This document shows, piece after piece, positions 35,851 to 46,133 of a stretch of DNA of 64,000 nt. The notes beneath the pieces are model-generated. The model worked only from the letters and a program-made list of their open reading frames with translations. It did not search any database and was not told the origin of the DNA. Positions within the stretch are counted from its first letter, which is position 1; the number at the start of each line of letters is the position of its first letter. This stretch comes from Platynereis dumerilii (lineage: Eukaryota > Annelida > Polychaeta > Phyllodocida > Nereididae): the NCBI GenBank assembly GCA_026936325.1, contig JAPTHN010000004.1, forward strand, positions 26,715,910 through 26,779,909, in the 5' to 3' direction. Made by a program: the position numbers and the translations under genes.

Positions 35851-36399
35851 TAAAAACCTTTATGAGCTGACTCGTATAGATGCTGTTCAAAACAAAAAAT
35901 GACAATTTTGCTTTATTAACACCAACAGAATGCTTTAGTGGCAAATTTTTAGACCGAAAACTGGCAATGATTTATAATATTACATTTCCAATTGAGATAT
36001 TTTAATGAAATTTACAAAATTTTATGAAATTTTTTTATAAGGAAATTTGGAAATTGCACCATAAGTACATTATTTTAAGAGCTTGTCCAACCATTTACAG
36101 AATGAGCCAAATTTTGCATGTGATTGCTTTGCTGGACCCTTCGTCAACTGGGTCACCCTTGGCTTCTGAAGTTCTGAGAAGATCACAAGGAGTTTTTGTT
36201 GAGTGCAATGCCTTATCTATTTAAGTACTCTTGAAATGCCTGGGAGCCCTAGATGGCTGTGGTTCGAGATAGGCATTTGGTTCCTTCGTACCATCATTGG
36301 CATGCACTTCCAGGTTGGCATTTCACTGTGATGGTCCATCATTGACTTGTGTATAAGCATGTGATTCATTAGCCAATTCTCGCCTCATTAATTCATATC
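35851..36399. other. Spacer downstream of gene B
   Basis: No gene or repeat recognised. It should include the 3' UTR of gene B. Confidence 0.3.
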
Positions 36400-36620
36400 C
36401 TATTTCAGAATACTGATGGCTTTCTCTGTGTTCAATTGCAGAGTTTTCAACTGGTCTGGCAGTTGCTCAACTGGCGGCTTCGTGGCATGTTGTCTCTTCC
36501 TGCGCCTGCACGTATAGAATGCAATTCCAACACACACAGCTATGCCAAGCGCGGAGCAGGTGATGATGATCGTCCGTGACTTCCATCCAATCGCTTGACC
36601 TGCCAATTGTGAATTCATTT
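36400..36620 (-). CDS. Gene B exon 5: transmembrane helix and tail
   Basis: Acceptor AACTACAG, phase 1 entry. LAGQAIGWKSR leads into the helix TIIITCSALGIAVCVGIAFY, then a basic CRRRKRQ stop-transfer stretch and a ~40-residue tail ending AISILK. Confidence 0.85.
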
Positions 36621-37573
36621 CTGTAGTTACTGAATATCATTTACACAAAGAAAATAAATTATGCTAGTATTTGTGACCGAAATTGGTCATGGTATTGGCT
36701 GGCATCCATATTTTCCTATATTTAGTTTCAGATTTTTTGGTGGTATTTAGAATCGTGACCAATATTGGTAAAACGAGAAAAGCCATACGTCCTATCTATT
36801 GACCAATCAGAGAGGGGTATTCTGGCAGGAAGCAATCAGGAATCAGACACAAACAATCCTACAAGGTGTTGCAACTCCCAAAATGGAACCATTAACTTTT
36901 CGTAGTGATTTACGCCACATTGCGCCACAACCATACACATGATTACAGTACTTTGGTTGCTTGATTATGTCAGTAATGTTATTTTAGCTTCCATATAAAT
37001 GGGTGGTCATTGGTCATTGTGGCATTAGTTTGAACTAATATGACTTATTCAAAGGCACATATTATGAGGAATTTGGATCATTTTGAAGAGAGTGACACAA
37101 TACCAACTTGTAGAAAAAATGTAAAAAAAAAAATGTTTTAAAGGTCTTTGATGTGTCAGAATAATTACAGGATATTACAGTACAACCCGAAATAAAGTAC
37201 GATTATCCAAACAGGAAGGAAGAAGCAGCCACTACTTTACCCTTTCGCACCTTTTGACTACATCTGAATCACTTCCTACCTTTACCTACTTGAAACTACC
37301 TTTTAAAATTGCATTTAAATCAAATTTAAACTCAATCATCACATTGTGTTTGATTTAATTGATATTTTGCACCTCTGATAATTGCAGTTACATTGGTAGC
37401 TGTCTAAATAGAGTTCTTAATGTGGGCTAAGGTTGTTGTAAGGAGTCAAAGGGAGTTGTAAGGAGATTTGGGGTGAAGAGGAGAAAAGAGGGCAAAATAG
37501 GTAATCGGAGGACTTCTGACAGAAAATTTTCTTACTTTATTTTGGGTTGTACTGTACATTTCGACAAACAAAC
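36621..37573 (-). other. Gene B intron 4
   Basis: AT-rich, nothing recognised. A few GTGACC...TTGGT words near 36.68-36.77 kb form a weak inverted pair. Confidence 0.35.
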
Positions 37574-37981
37574 CTGTTTCATTTTGCCCTTCCTCGGTGA
37601 TTCTGGGTGGGACTGCACTGGCAACACAAGAGACATTGCAATTTTCGGAGCACCAGTCCTTGTTGCAGACCCTACTTCCATCCTGTGTGCATGTATAGCC
37701 TCCTTTGTCATCATCCTGTTCCTTGCAATGGATGTTACAGCTCTCCCCAAAGTAATATTTTTTGCAAACTTTGGTTCCATCAGATGAGCAGGAGTATGTA
37801 TCCATAGCCTTGCAGTATTGGTCACAATCTTCACCATAATAATTATCATTGCATTCTTTATTTCCCATCGGCGAGCAGCTGTATTTCTCTGTTTCCTTGC
37901 AGTATTTGTCGCAGTCTTCACCATAATAACCAACATAACAAACTTTGCTTCCATCAGCTGAACAGGTGTAGTGTTGAAGTA
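37574..37981 (-). CDS. Gene B exon 4, last fragment: four DSL-chain units
   Basis: Starts inside the second unit (QHYTCSADGSKV) and continues with CYVGYYGEDCDKYC, CNDNYYGEDCDQYC, CKKYYFGESCNIHC and the terminal half unit WCSENCNVSC, then a linker with EEGQNETG. The donor is GTTTGT, phase 1. The spacing of cysteines matches gene A. Confidence 0.85.
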
Positions 37982-39478
37982 GGGGAACATGGGGACCGAC
38001 GGGCCATGGGGACCGATGGGCCATCCTCTTAACTCCACATAAAAAATGTTTCATAACATCTAATTTGCATTTTTAGTATTGCTTATCACATCTATGAATA
38101 CCATATCGACCACTGATCAATAAGTGATAGCACAAGCGTGTAGGAGGCAAAATGAAATTTTCAACATCTAAAAAAAATTTTTCTGATTCAGAAAAAGTTT
38201 AATATCTCAAAAGTGTTTAGACTCGACGTAATATATTTTCTATGATGATTTGTCCTATATATCGGTGACAATTTACACATTGAATTTTGGGAACAAGAAC
38301 CATATTTCACCAAAAAAGAGGGGTTTAACTGTTCAGAAAGCTTTTGGGGACCGATGGGCCACCCAACATGGGGACCGATGGACCACTGTTTCTTGAGATT
38401 TTCTATAGGTGGCGTATTGGCATGGGGCTTGATATTAAAGTATTTTATGGGAAAAAGCATGATAGAACTTCAGCTTGCATCTTTAAATAATTAGTTTTTA
38501 CTTAAATGAATACCCTCGAATTTACAGTGATAGATTTGCCATAGTAATGGCTTCAAACACAAAATGGTGGAAATTAAGAATATCCATAATCACAAATTTC
38601 CAATCCAGGTAGTATTTGGGATATAATAAACATAAGGACCCCTTTAGACATTGATGCAATATTGAGTGTAAATTAAATTTTCACCAAAATATTAGCTAAT
38701 GGAGGGTTATTGATGAATTTTATTGTTTTGATTCAAGATTTCTCCTGTAGGTGGCATACTAGTACAGTATCATTGGAAAATTTTACTTTTCCCCTAAAAA
38801 TCTAAATGATTGACAGAAATGATTCATTGATGGAGAAAAAATTAAAATATTCTCCTTTTTTAATATTCATCAACAAATTTGAGGTATTAGACAAGATTTT
38901 GATGATCACGGTGGTAGCCAAACTTCTGCATCACCAAATATCAATTTTTTTTCTTTCTTAGTGACCAATGGACCAATCGTTTTAGAATTTTCCAATAAAG
39001 TTTTTAATGCATCTGCTCATGTACTGCTAAAATATCATCTCAAAAGATTGACTATAACTACCATAAAGTAACTCATGACATTTGGGAAAATTAAGCTTTT
39101 TTTCAAAGTGTAAAATCTGGGCATATCTATATTCTTTCGATCTCTTATTGTCCTATACACTCAGAAGGACCAACAAAAAAATATTGGAAAAAAATTTTGA
39201 ATTCTTTATCCATCCTTTGGCAAGTTATTAACATGGTCCATCGGACCCCATGGGATGGCCCATCGGTCCCCATGGTTGGGGACCGATGGGCCACCATCTT
39301 TCTAGACAGAAAATGTGTTTTCTAATCTTTCTTCCTAGGTTGATCTATGTGAATCGTATATCATTTTAAAGAGAATTACACCAGCTAATAGGGTGCACAG
39401 TATGAATCCTTTATCTGAAACAGATTTGCCTCCATGGTCAATAATTTGTCAAGCGGCCCATCGGTCCCCACTCTCCCC
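37982..39478. mobile_element. GGGGACC iteron family (F1), copy 3, full length, in exon
   Basis: The best copy of the family: 1497 bp, flanked by TA on both sides. The ends are GGGGAACATGGGGACC and, as reverse complement, GGGGAGAGTGGGGACC. The 15-base motif GGGGACCGATGGGCC (with small variants) occurs at least eight times, clustered at both ends and inside at 38.35-38.39 and 39.23-39.30 kb. The rest is AT-rich without transposase. It interrupts the DSL exon of gene B. Confidence 0.85.
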
Positions 39479-39602
39479 TACACCTCTCAGGCCAGCATTC
39501 AAAATCACATTCAGGGCCGTACCAATGTGGCTTGCATATTTTATTCCCGTCAGCAGTGCAACTGTAATGAGGATGTGCTCCATAACATTCGCAGTTAGGT
39601 CC
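39479..39602 (-). CDS. Gene B exon 4, middle fragment
   Basis: Continues the first unit (NCECYGAHPHYSC) and the second (CKPHWYGPECDFECWPE). It is bounded by transposon insertions on both sides. Confidence 0.75.
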
Positions 39603-40243
39603 CTTTCCCACTGAGCACGTATGGCTGCGTTTGAACACATAAGCTGGAAATTTAGTGGATACGCAAATGGTTATGCAAAGCTATGCAATGCTATGCAATG
39701 CAATGCAATACAAGGCAATGCAATGCAATGAAACGTGCACAAACGCACTGGGAGTCCCAAAAAATTAAACATGTTTAATTTGAACGCATCAGGCCTGCGT
39801 TTTGTTCACATATGCAATGGAATGCCAACCAGTTTGCAGGCATATGCAATGAAAAGCAGTCTTGTGCACAGTCATTGCAGTCATATGTGTTGCATATGCA
39901 TAGGTAAGCATCAATACGCAGCAGTATGCATTGATATGCAAGTAAACTGCAATTTTAATACTAATTTGTTGAGTTTAGAAGCTGTTTGGCTGAACAAAAG
40001 ACTGCAAAACGCAGATATATGTACCAATACGTATCTGTATGCATTACATTTGCAGAGCTATTGCAAGGTTATGTACACCAATTGCAAAGATATGTACAGT
40101 TATGCATCTGCTATGCATTTCATCAATTAGCATGAAAATTCAGGCCCAAAAGAAACGCATACCTCTCTACATATGTACACATTTTCCAAATTTTACCATT
40201 ATGCCATGAAACGTGACTATATGCATCCAGTGGGAAAGGGGCT
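39603..40243. mobile_element. MITE inserted in gene B exon 4
   Basis: The ends are CTTTCCCACTG and CAGTGGGAAAG. The host word TTAGGTCC is present on both sides (39595-39602 and 40244-40251). This could be an 8-bp duplication, or a 3-bp TTA duplication with ends GGTCCC/AGCCCC. Internally it is rich in ATGCAATG and TATGCA words. No coding. About 641 bp. Confidence 0.75.
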
Positions 40244-40294
40244 TTAGGTCCCTTGTAATTAGGATTACAGGATACTGCTATATTGACAATCAAG
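40244..40294 (-). CDS. Gene B exon 4, first fragment
   Basis: Acceptor TTTCCAG, then LIVNIAVSCNPNYKGP, the start of the first DSL unit. The exon is interrupted here by the element at 39603-40243. Confidence 0.7.
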
Positions 40295-40370
40295 CTGGAA
40301 ACAGAAACAATAACAATCTCTATCTTATAATGCTATTTTAGGCAAATATAGTGAAAGTTGTGATTAGAAT

Positions 40371-40509
40371 GATTAGATTCATATTGTGAAATAGATTATA
40401 GACTCTGTTTGTAGAGTGCCGACTTCCAGTACCTTTAAATTTTAAACGTACTGGAAGTCGGCACTCTGCAAACAGAGTCTATAATCTATTTCACAATATG
40501 AATCTAATC
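40371..40509. repeat. Near-perfect 62-bp-arm hairpin
   Basis: Arms 40371-40432 and 40448-40509 are complementary at 61 of 62 positions by eye. The 15-base loop is itself nearly self-complementary (TTTAAATTTTAAA). No flanking duplication was identified. It is either a very young snap-back repeat or a maintained RNA hairpin. Confidence 0.9.
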
Positions 40510-40629
40510 CATGCAGGTCTACATATAATTTACTAAATATTTCAATATCTATGGTCTCTGTAACTTCACATCCTCTGCGTGCATGCTACCTAATTGCTTG
40601 ACCTACTTCTGAGTGGCGCACATAGAACA

Positions 40630-40835
40630 ATGAGGTGGGAGTTTCAATGCTAACTGAGTTCCATTTGCTTGGCCACTTTTGGGCATGTCTAACACCAGAT
40701 GGCTCCCTGACAGTACCTAAATTTAGCTTTCAAGTACTGCCATGCAGCAGAATCGAACCCTGGACCTCAAAATTACAAGGCCAGCATGCAATGCACTCAG
40801 CCACTGAGGTACATGGCTTTACTGTGTGAAAAAAA
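40630..40835 (-). mobile_element. tRNA-derived SINE
   Basis: On the minus strand there is an A box TGGCTGAGTGC (near 40792-40803) and a B box GGTTCGATTC (near 40750-40760), about 43 bases apart, as in tRNA genes. It continues into a tRNA-unrelated body with GGGAGCCATCTGGTG. The acceptor stem does not pair, so it is a SINE, not a tRNA gene. Confidence 0.7.
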
Positions 40836-41396
40836 AACAACATCACACCAAGGGAGATCATAACATTATGGAATCTTTAATCAAGATTTAAGAGCAGGGC
40901 AGGGAATGGACACACATAGAGTAACTTGATTATGCACATTTGAGAACAGCTGAAGAAGCTGGAATTTTCTCTTGAGGTGTCCGTTTCCTGCTCTGCCTGA
41001 TATCAGTCATTTGACAAAGTGGCCAATCAGAGACTTTCACGGTTACAAGTAAAATGTGGATTCCCAGATGCTGGTCAGCATAGAAATCCCACAGAACGTT
41101 GTCCTGCTACCCAAATTCGTTTTTTTTTATCGACTGCTATCCAGAAGGTGGCGCACAAGGCTAGCTCCAAAAAATCATTTTTTCCACCAGGGACCTGATT
41201 TTTTTGCACCATTGCTTGTTTCTATGTGTGGCCTAAGCCATGAAAGACTCTGCCAGAATTCAGATGCAGCAAGCGACGTTATGAGAAAGCAAGTGGCATT
41301 ATGAGATTAGCAAGCTTTCTCAGCTGGTAGTTGAAACAAACTTAAAGGTTGTTTATATAACATTGTGTGTTTGGTTTAAGGTGTCGGAACCATTAA

Positions 41397-41561
41397 GGCC
41401 ACACATAATTGATTCTTAGCTTCGCGGACCCGCCGACACAATAGATTTCCTGCCGATGGAGAAAAAAAAAATGTTTCACCTTTTTTTTTTGTTCTACCGA
41501 CCGACCCTAGAAAAAGTGCCTTGAGAGGATCCGAGAAGCTAAAGATCAATTATGTGTGGCC
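41397..41561. mobile_element. 165-bp MITE with TAA duplication
   Basis: It starts GGCCACACATAATTGAT and ends ATCAATTATGTGTGGCC, with arms of about 38 bp and a 3-bp TAA duplication (41394-41396, 41562-41564). The 3-bp TWA target fits PIF/Harbinger-type elements. Confidence 0.75.
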
Positions 41562-41801
41562 TAACTAGTGTTAAAAGTACACACTGATTTACTCAAAGCT
41601 GTCTGTATAACATTGTTTGTTTGATTTGAAGCTGTCAGTAAGACAGGTGTAAAAAACAAAGGCAGATTTTACAAAGGAAATAAGCGGATTTACTCATGCA
41701 TGGAATTTGGTCATTGAAAACCATCAGTCTCCTCCAGCTAAAGCAGTTTGACAAAGAGAGACTGTGTCACTCTTGGAAGTCGGTTATAATTGTTAAATGT
41801 T

Positions 41802-42010
41802 TCGTACACTGCCAAATTGGAAACTTTGAGTCAGCTTTTAAAAATGATTTAGCGAGATGATTGCACAATTCCTTTGAGCAGGCATAGCTTGTTGTTTTCA
41901 GCTAAGATAATCCATCCCCAATCATAACTTAAAACAAAAAGCTTTGTCAGCTCAAAGGAATTGTGCAACCATCTCACTCAACTATTTAAGCTGACTCAAA
42001 ATTCATACTT
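41802..42010. repeat. Inverted repeat flanking gene B exon 3
   Basis: Arms near 41815-41885 and 41940-42010 share TTTGAGTCAGCTT and GCACAATTCCTTTGAG in opposite orientation. The same sequence is found once at the equivalent place in gene A (16.31-16.45 kb) and in part at 1783-1832. Confidence 0.65.
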
Positions 42011-42052
42011 AACAATGCATGGAAATAATAATTCAAGTGGCATAAAACATAC

Positions 42053-42195
42053 CTTGTGTGAGACCCACTTAAAGTGAAGGGTTTGCTGTCACCCTTGAAT
42101 GCATCTAAATGGATGATGCCTGACAATTTATCTATCAATTCATCATGCCATAAATCATCTTCATCCATCACATGAACCTTTAATAAAATTGTTCC
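42053..42195 (-). CDS. Gene B exon 3: second half of MNNL domain
   Basis: 143 bases, acceptor GGAACAG, donor GTATGT, phase 0 in and 2 out as in gene A. It encodes GTILLKVHVMDEDD, ELIDKLSGIIHLD and FTLSGSHT. The pyrimidine tract before the acceptor is weak compared with gene A. Confidence 0.8.
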
Positions 42196-42359
42196 CTGTT
42201 CCATAACGAAAATAAAGCAATTGTAAATGAATTAGCAACTAATTGGGGGGAGATTCCGCAATTTTTCTCAGTCCAGGTGAGGGACTGATGGTCCAGGACA
42301 TTTCAAAAAGGGATAGCCATGCACTTTTTAGGCTACTTCCACAGAAGACCTGTAGAAGC

Positions 42360-42945
42360 TCCATTCAATCATGAGACCGGTGGAGAAGATCATAAATGCC
42401 ACATTACCACCGCTACAAACTCTATTCGACACTCCTAATTATTCGTGATGAAAATCACCCAGCAAATGAACTATTTACATTTTCGAGATATGGTAAACAT
42501 CTAAGAACTTTATATGGTAACAAACGTTTTACCAATAGTTTTATCCATCTGCTGTATAATATATGTCTTTAACAGATCCAATTTGAAATTACATTTATAT
42601 TTGTAATAATCTCTCAAATGTTTAATTTACCGTTTTTTTTGTCCCTCTGTATGATAATTTCACTTCATCCCATCGACCCTCATACCATTTTCATTCATGC
42701 CCCTTCACCTACATTTATCATTTCACCTATCAACACCTATTTTTAAGAAAATTTTGATTTCAATTTATTTGACATAATGTATGACTTGTGGTAATTAATT
42801 AAAAGCGTAATCTTGTTTTTCTTTTTTTTCTAATAGGTGGCATTTATGGTAGCGCCATATTCATGGCAAAGTAAATGCCTCCTGACATTAAAATAATTGA
42901 ACTATGTCTTTTATTCATTGTAACTGTATATTCATGTCAAATAAA
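42360..42945 (+). mobile_element. LINE 3' end (probable)
   Basis: The stretch leading to the microsatellite ends CAAATAAATATT then (TCTG)n, the usual form of a LINE 3' terminus with a tandem tail. I recognise no RT frame in it, so it is a heavily 5'-truncated copy, mostly 3' UTR. Confidence 0.45.
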
Positions 42946-43033
42946 TATTTCTGTCTGTCTGTCTGTCTGTCTAGCTGTCTAGCTGTCTAGCTGTCTGTCT
43001 ATCTGTCAGGCTGTCTGTCTGTCTGTCTGTCAA
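42946..43033 (+). repeat. (TCTG)n microsatellite
   Basis: About 85 bp of TCTG units with a few TAGC and TATC variants. Confidence 0.95.
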
Positions 43034-43104
43034 ATTGTTCATGTTTGGCTATACTCTTAAAGCAGCACATAGTATTTAATTTTCATATTGGCTAATAAAC
43101 TACT

Positions 43105-43200
43105 TCTACTGGCGGCTCCAGGATTTTTTTGTTGGGGGGCTGAGGGGGAGCTCCCCATTATTTGGTGGGGCTTCCAAAAACTAAGCAAAACCTGTTGTCG
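43105..43200 (+). mobile_element. hAT-like element end (fragment)
   Basis: The words CTGGCGGCTCCAGGA followed by GGGGGGCTGAGGGGG resemble the G-rich ends of the CAGTGGCG hAT elements in this window. No partner end was found. Confidence 0.4.
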
Positions 43201-43408
43201 ATGCACATTTTTAGCCGGCGCAATTCAACAGAATCAGTATGAATCCCAAAAAGTCCTTTTTGAAAGTTGGACTTGTTATCATAGTTTTAGCAGAACATGG
43301 ATCCAAAAAACAATTTATTGAAAATAATGAGCTTCTCATTAATAAAAATCTTTATGGAATTTCTGTAAATTCTCTGATAAAAATCCAGATTCTGATGCAA
43401 GCATATTG

Positions 43409-45478
43409 GGCCATTCCACGCCAAATGGACCAAAATCAAGAAATTTTCCCACATCATGTTTTCCGATTTTGATGAAATTTTAACCTGATATACATGTATA
43501 TGTTTAATGAGCACATGCAAAATATTTCTGACATATTCCACACATTTTGCGTGTGAAAGCATTTTGAAAATGTTGGGTTTTCAACATAAAATTAATTTTT
43601 CAAACTTTGATATCTTTTAGAAAGGCTGCTGAAGGCTCATTTTTCAAGATATCGCCACAAAACCAGGCATATATCATGGTGAGATATAGACCATAATATA
43701 CGCTGAATATAATGTAAATGATGCTTTCCATCTGTTCGCACCAGCCTGTTAAATTCGGTTAATTTTTGCGAAATTTGGGTAAATTGTGGGTTTTTTTAAT
43801 TTTTTCACTCAGAAACCAAGCTTTCAATAAACCTGAAACTTTGCATGAATTGAGGCAGTATCGAGTACTAGTGGTATGAATTTATTCATATTTCTAACTC
43901 CAATACTTTTTATGCACATGAAGAAAATCTCAGGACCATTCCTAAAATTGACTAATTTCAAGTGCAAAAATGGCCATGTGGGACAGGTGATAGAAACTTG
44001 AAATTTATTTTTGAAGCAGTTTATGTGATCATCTTGTATTTCTGCAAAAATGGTAGATGCATTATTTTTCATTTTTCTGGAATTAATTTTTAGAAATTTG
44101 GAGAAAAGCCTTATTTACACTATGTAGGAGCCTTCCAAGAGCAGGTGGAACTCAAAATAAAGTGCCTTTTAGTTTTAAGGTGCCTCAAATTGCCTTCTGA
44201 ACATTACAAATCAGTTTTATTTAGAATCACAAGGAATTTTCTTTTATTTTGTCCAGTTTTTTGCTATTGAAATCATGTCAGATTCTCATGACTACAATGG
44301 AATGCATTACTTTGTACCCCTAAAGGGGTCCCTGGGGTATATATACCTACATACTTAATAATTATAAAGCCACATTTGCTAAATTCTGGTCATCTGTCAC
44401 TAGCATGATGTTATTTCCAAAACTGAAATTAATGTCACTGCACACGAATTTTACATATTTTTCATCATATTGTGAAATTTTTTTTTTTAAATTCGATAAC
44501 CGAAGATACATTCTCATATTTAACTTCATTAAAAGGCAATTGTATCAAATAATCTCATTTACAAAATCTGTCACAATCAGTCCCATATTGTCAATTTTGA
44601 ACTTCTTTGCAAAAATTCACTCAACATGCTCTTTTTTACTATTTCCTTCTGCGAGAAATACATATATCTCTTTAAAGTTTGGAATTTTAAAATGTTTCCA
44701 TCTGAGGTACTTTCAGAAATAAATTCAGCTCTTTATCTAAGGTTCCACCTGGTCTTGGAAGGCTCCTACATATTATATATATAGCATAAATAAGGCTTTT
44801 CTTCGAAATTCTAAAAAATTAATTCCAGAAAAATGAAAAATAATGCATCTACCATTTTTGCAGAAATACAAGATGATCACATAAACTGCTTCAAAAATAA
44901 ATTTCAAGTTTCTATCACCTGTCCCACATGGCCATTTTTGCACTTGAAATTAGTTAATTTCAGGAATCGTCCCGAGATTTTCTTCATGTGCATAAAAATT
45001 ATTGGAGTTAGAAATATGAATAAATTCATGCCACTAGAACTTGATACTGCCTCAATTCATGCAAAGTTTCAGGTTTATTGAAAGCTTGGTTTCTGAGTCC
45101 AAAAATCCACAATTTACCCAAATTTCGCTAAAATGAATCAAATTTAACAGGCTAGTGCGAACAGATGGAAAGCATCATCTGTATTAGCTTCGACCAGAAG
45201 CATTTTATATATCTGAGCTTGATCTGTGTACGATTTTATCGCAATATCTTGAAAAACGTAGCTTCGGCAGCTTTTTAAAATGACTTGACAAGTGGAAAAT
45301 ATAAATTTTAGTTTGAAGACCTTAATTTTGAAAGTACTGTCAAATTCAAAATACGTGGAATACAGGGAAAATATTTTGCACGGCTTCATAAAACATGTAC
45401 ATGTAGCTTGTGTAATAATTTCATTAAAATCTGAAGCCATGATGTGGGAGACGTTGGTCCATTTGGCATGGAATGGCC
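43409..45478. mobile_element. Foldback element, copy 2
   Basis: 2.07 kb, close to identical to 2644-4722 but in reverse orientation. It has the same ends (GGCCATTCCACGCC / GGCATGGAATGGCC), the same arms and the same middle. It sits in intron 2 of gene B. The flanks ATATTG and CTATTT match only partly, unlike the perfect 6-bp duplication of copy 1. Confidence 0.85.
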
Positions 45479-45692
45479 CTATTTCAAAGCCATTTCAGAT
45501 TTGGAAATACATTCTCCTAGATTTGAACTCAATCACATAGTATAGGCCTGATATTTACATAAGCCAAGGATGACCCCGGTGACTGGTTTATCAGGTGGCT
45601 GAGGTTGTAAGTCATTCATAGCATCAATGCGTTGCACTTATCATGGATTTCACCTTTCATTTTCATGTGGTTTTTCTTTACAATGTACACAC

Positions 45693-45950
45693 CTGACTGG
45701 GTTGCTCTACATTGAACTGAACTGTCCTCCTCAGTTCTAATTTGAAGGGGTCTATAATTCCGCAGTGGTCATGATCATCCCGATTCCCATTTGGAAGATC
45801 CAGGCAAAGTTGGAACCTGTCGTCGCAACCTTGAGACAATGGTTTCAGTATAGCATCATCACAAATGCTGCCATCCATCAACTTGTCACCTGGATTGTTG
45901 AATCGATTCAATGAAATTGCTATTGTCCTGGTGTTTGAGGCCTGTGTGGA
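45693..45950 (-). CDS. Gene B exon 2: first half of MNNL domain
   Basis: 86 codons, acceptor AACTTTCAG, donor GTGTGT, phase 0 both sides. It encodes NTRTIAISLNRFNNPG, KLMDGSICD, CDDRFQLCLDL and DHCGIIDPFKLELRR. KLMDGS and the Cys pattern match gene A exon 2. Confidence 0.85.
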
Positions 45951-46133
45951 CTGAAAGTTGATATAATAATTAATTTATTCTTGCTTAAAATATAAAAGCT
46001 TTCATTTGAAGAAGATTGCGATATACATAGAAAATACAATTGTTCCATTTCATGGGTTGCAATGGATACTGACTTTTACTGAGGTTTATTGAGAGTAAAA
46101 TAGCTAGATATTGGCAAGAAAAAGATTAAGGAG

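Larger units (their letters stand above)
40295..42052 (-). other. Gene B intron 3
   Basis: Holds a 139-bp hairpin, a tRNA-derived SINE, a small MITE and an inverted repeat shared with gene A, each listed separately. No gene is seen in the remainder. Confidence 0.5.
42196..45692 (-). other. Gene B intron 2
   Basis: Contains a LINE 3' end with (TCTG)n tail, a hAT-like end and foldback copy 2, listed separately. No host exon is seen. Confidence 0.5.

Noticed and set aside
40740-40835. tRNA gene on the minus strand
   Set aside because: A and B boxes are good, but the acceptor stem does not pair and a tRNA-unrelated body follows: a SINE.
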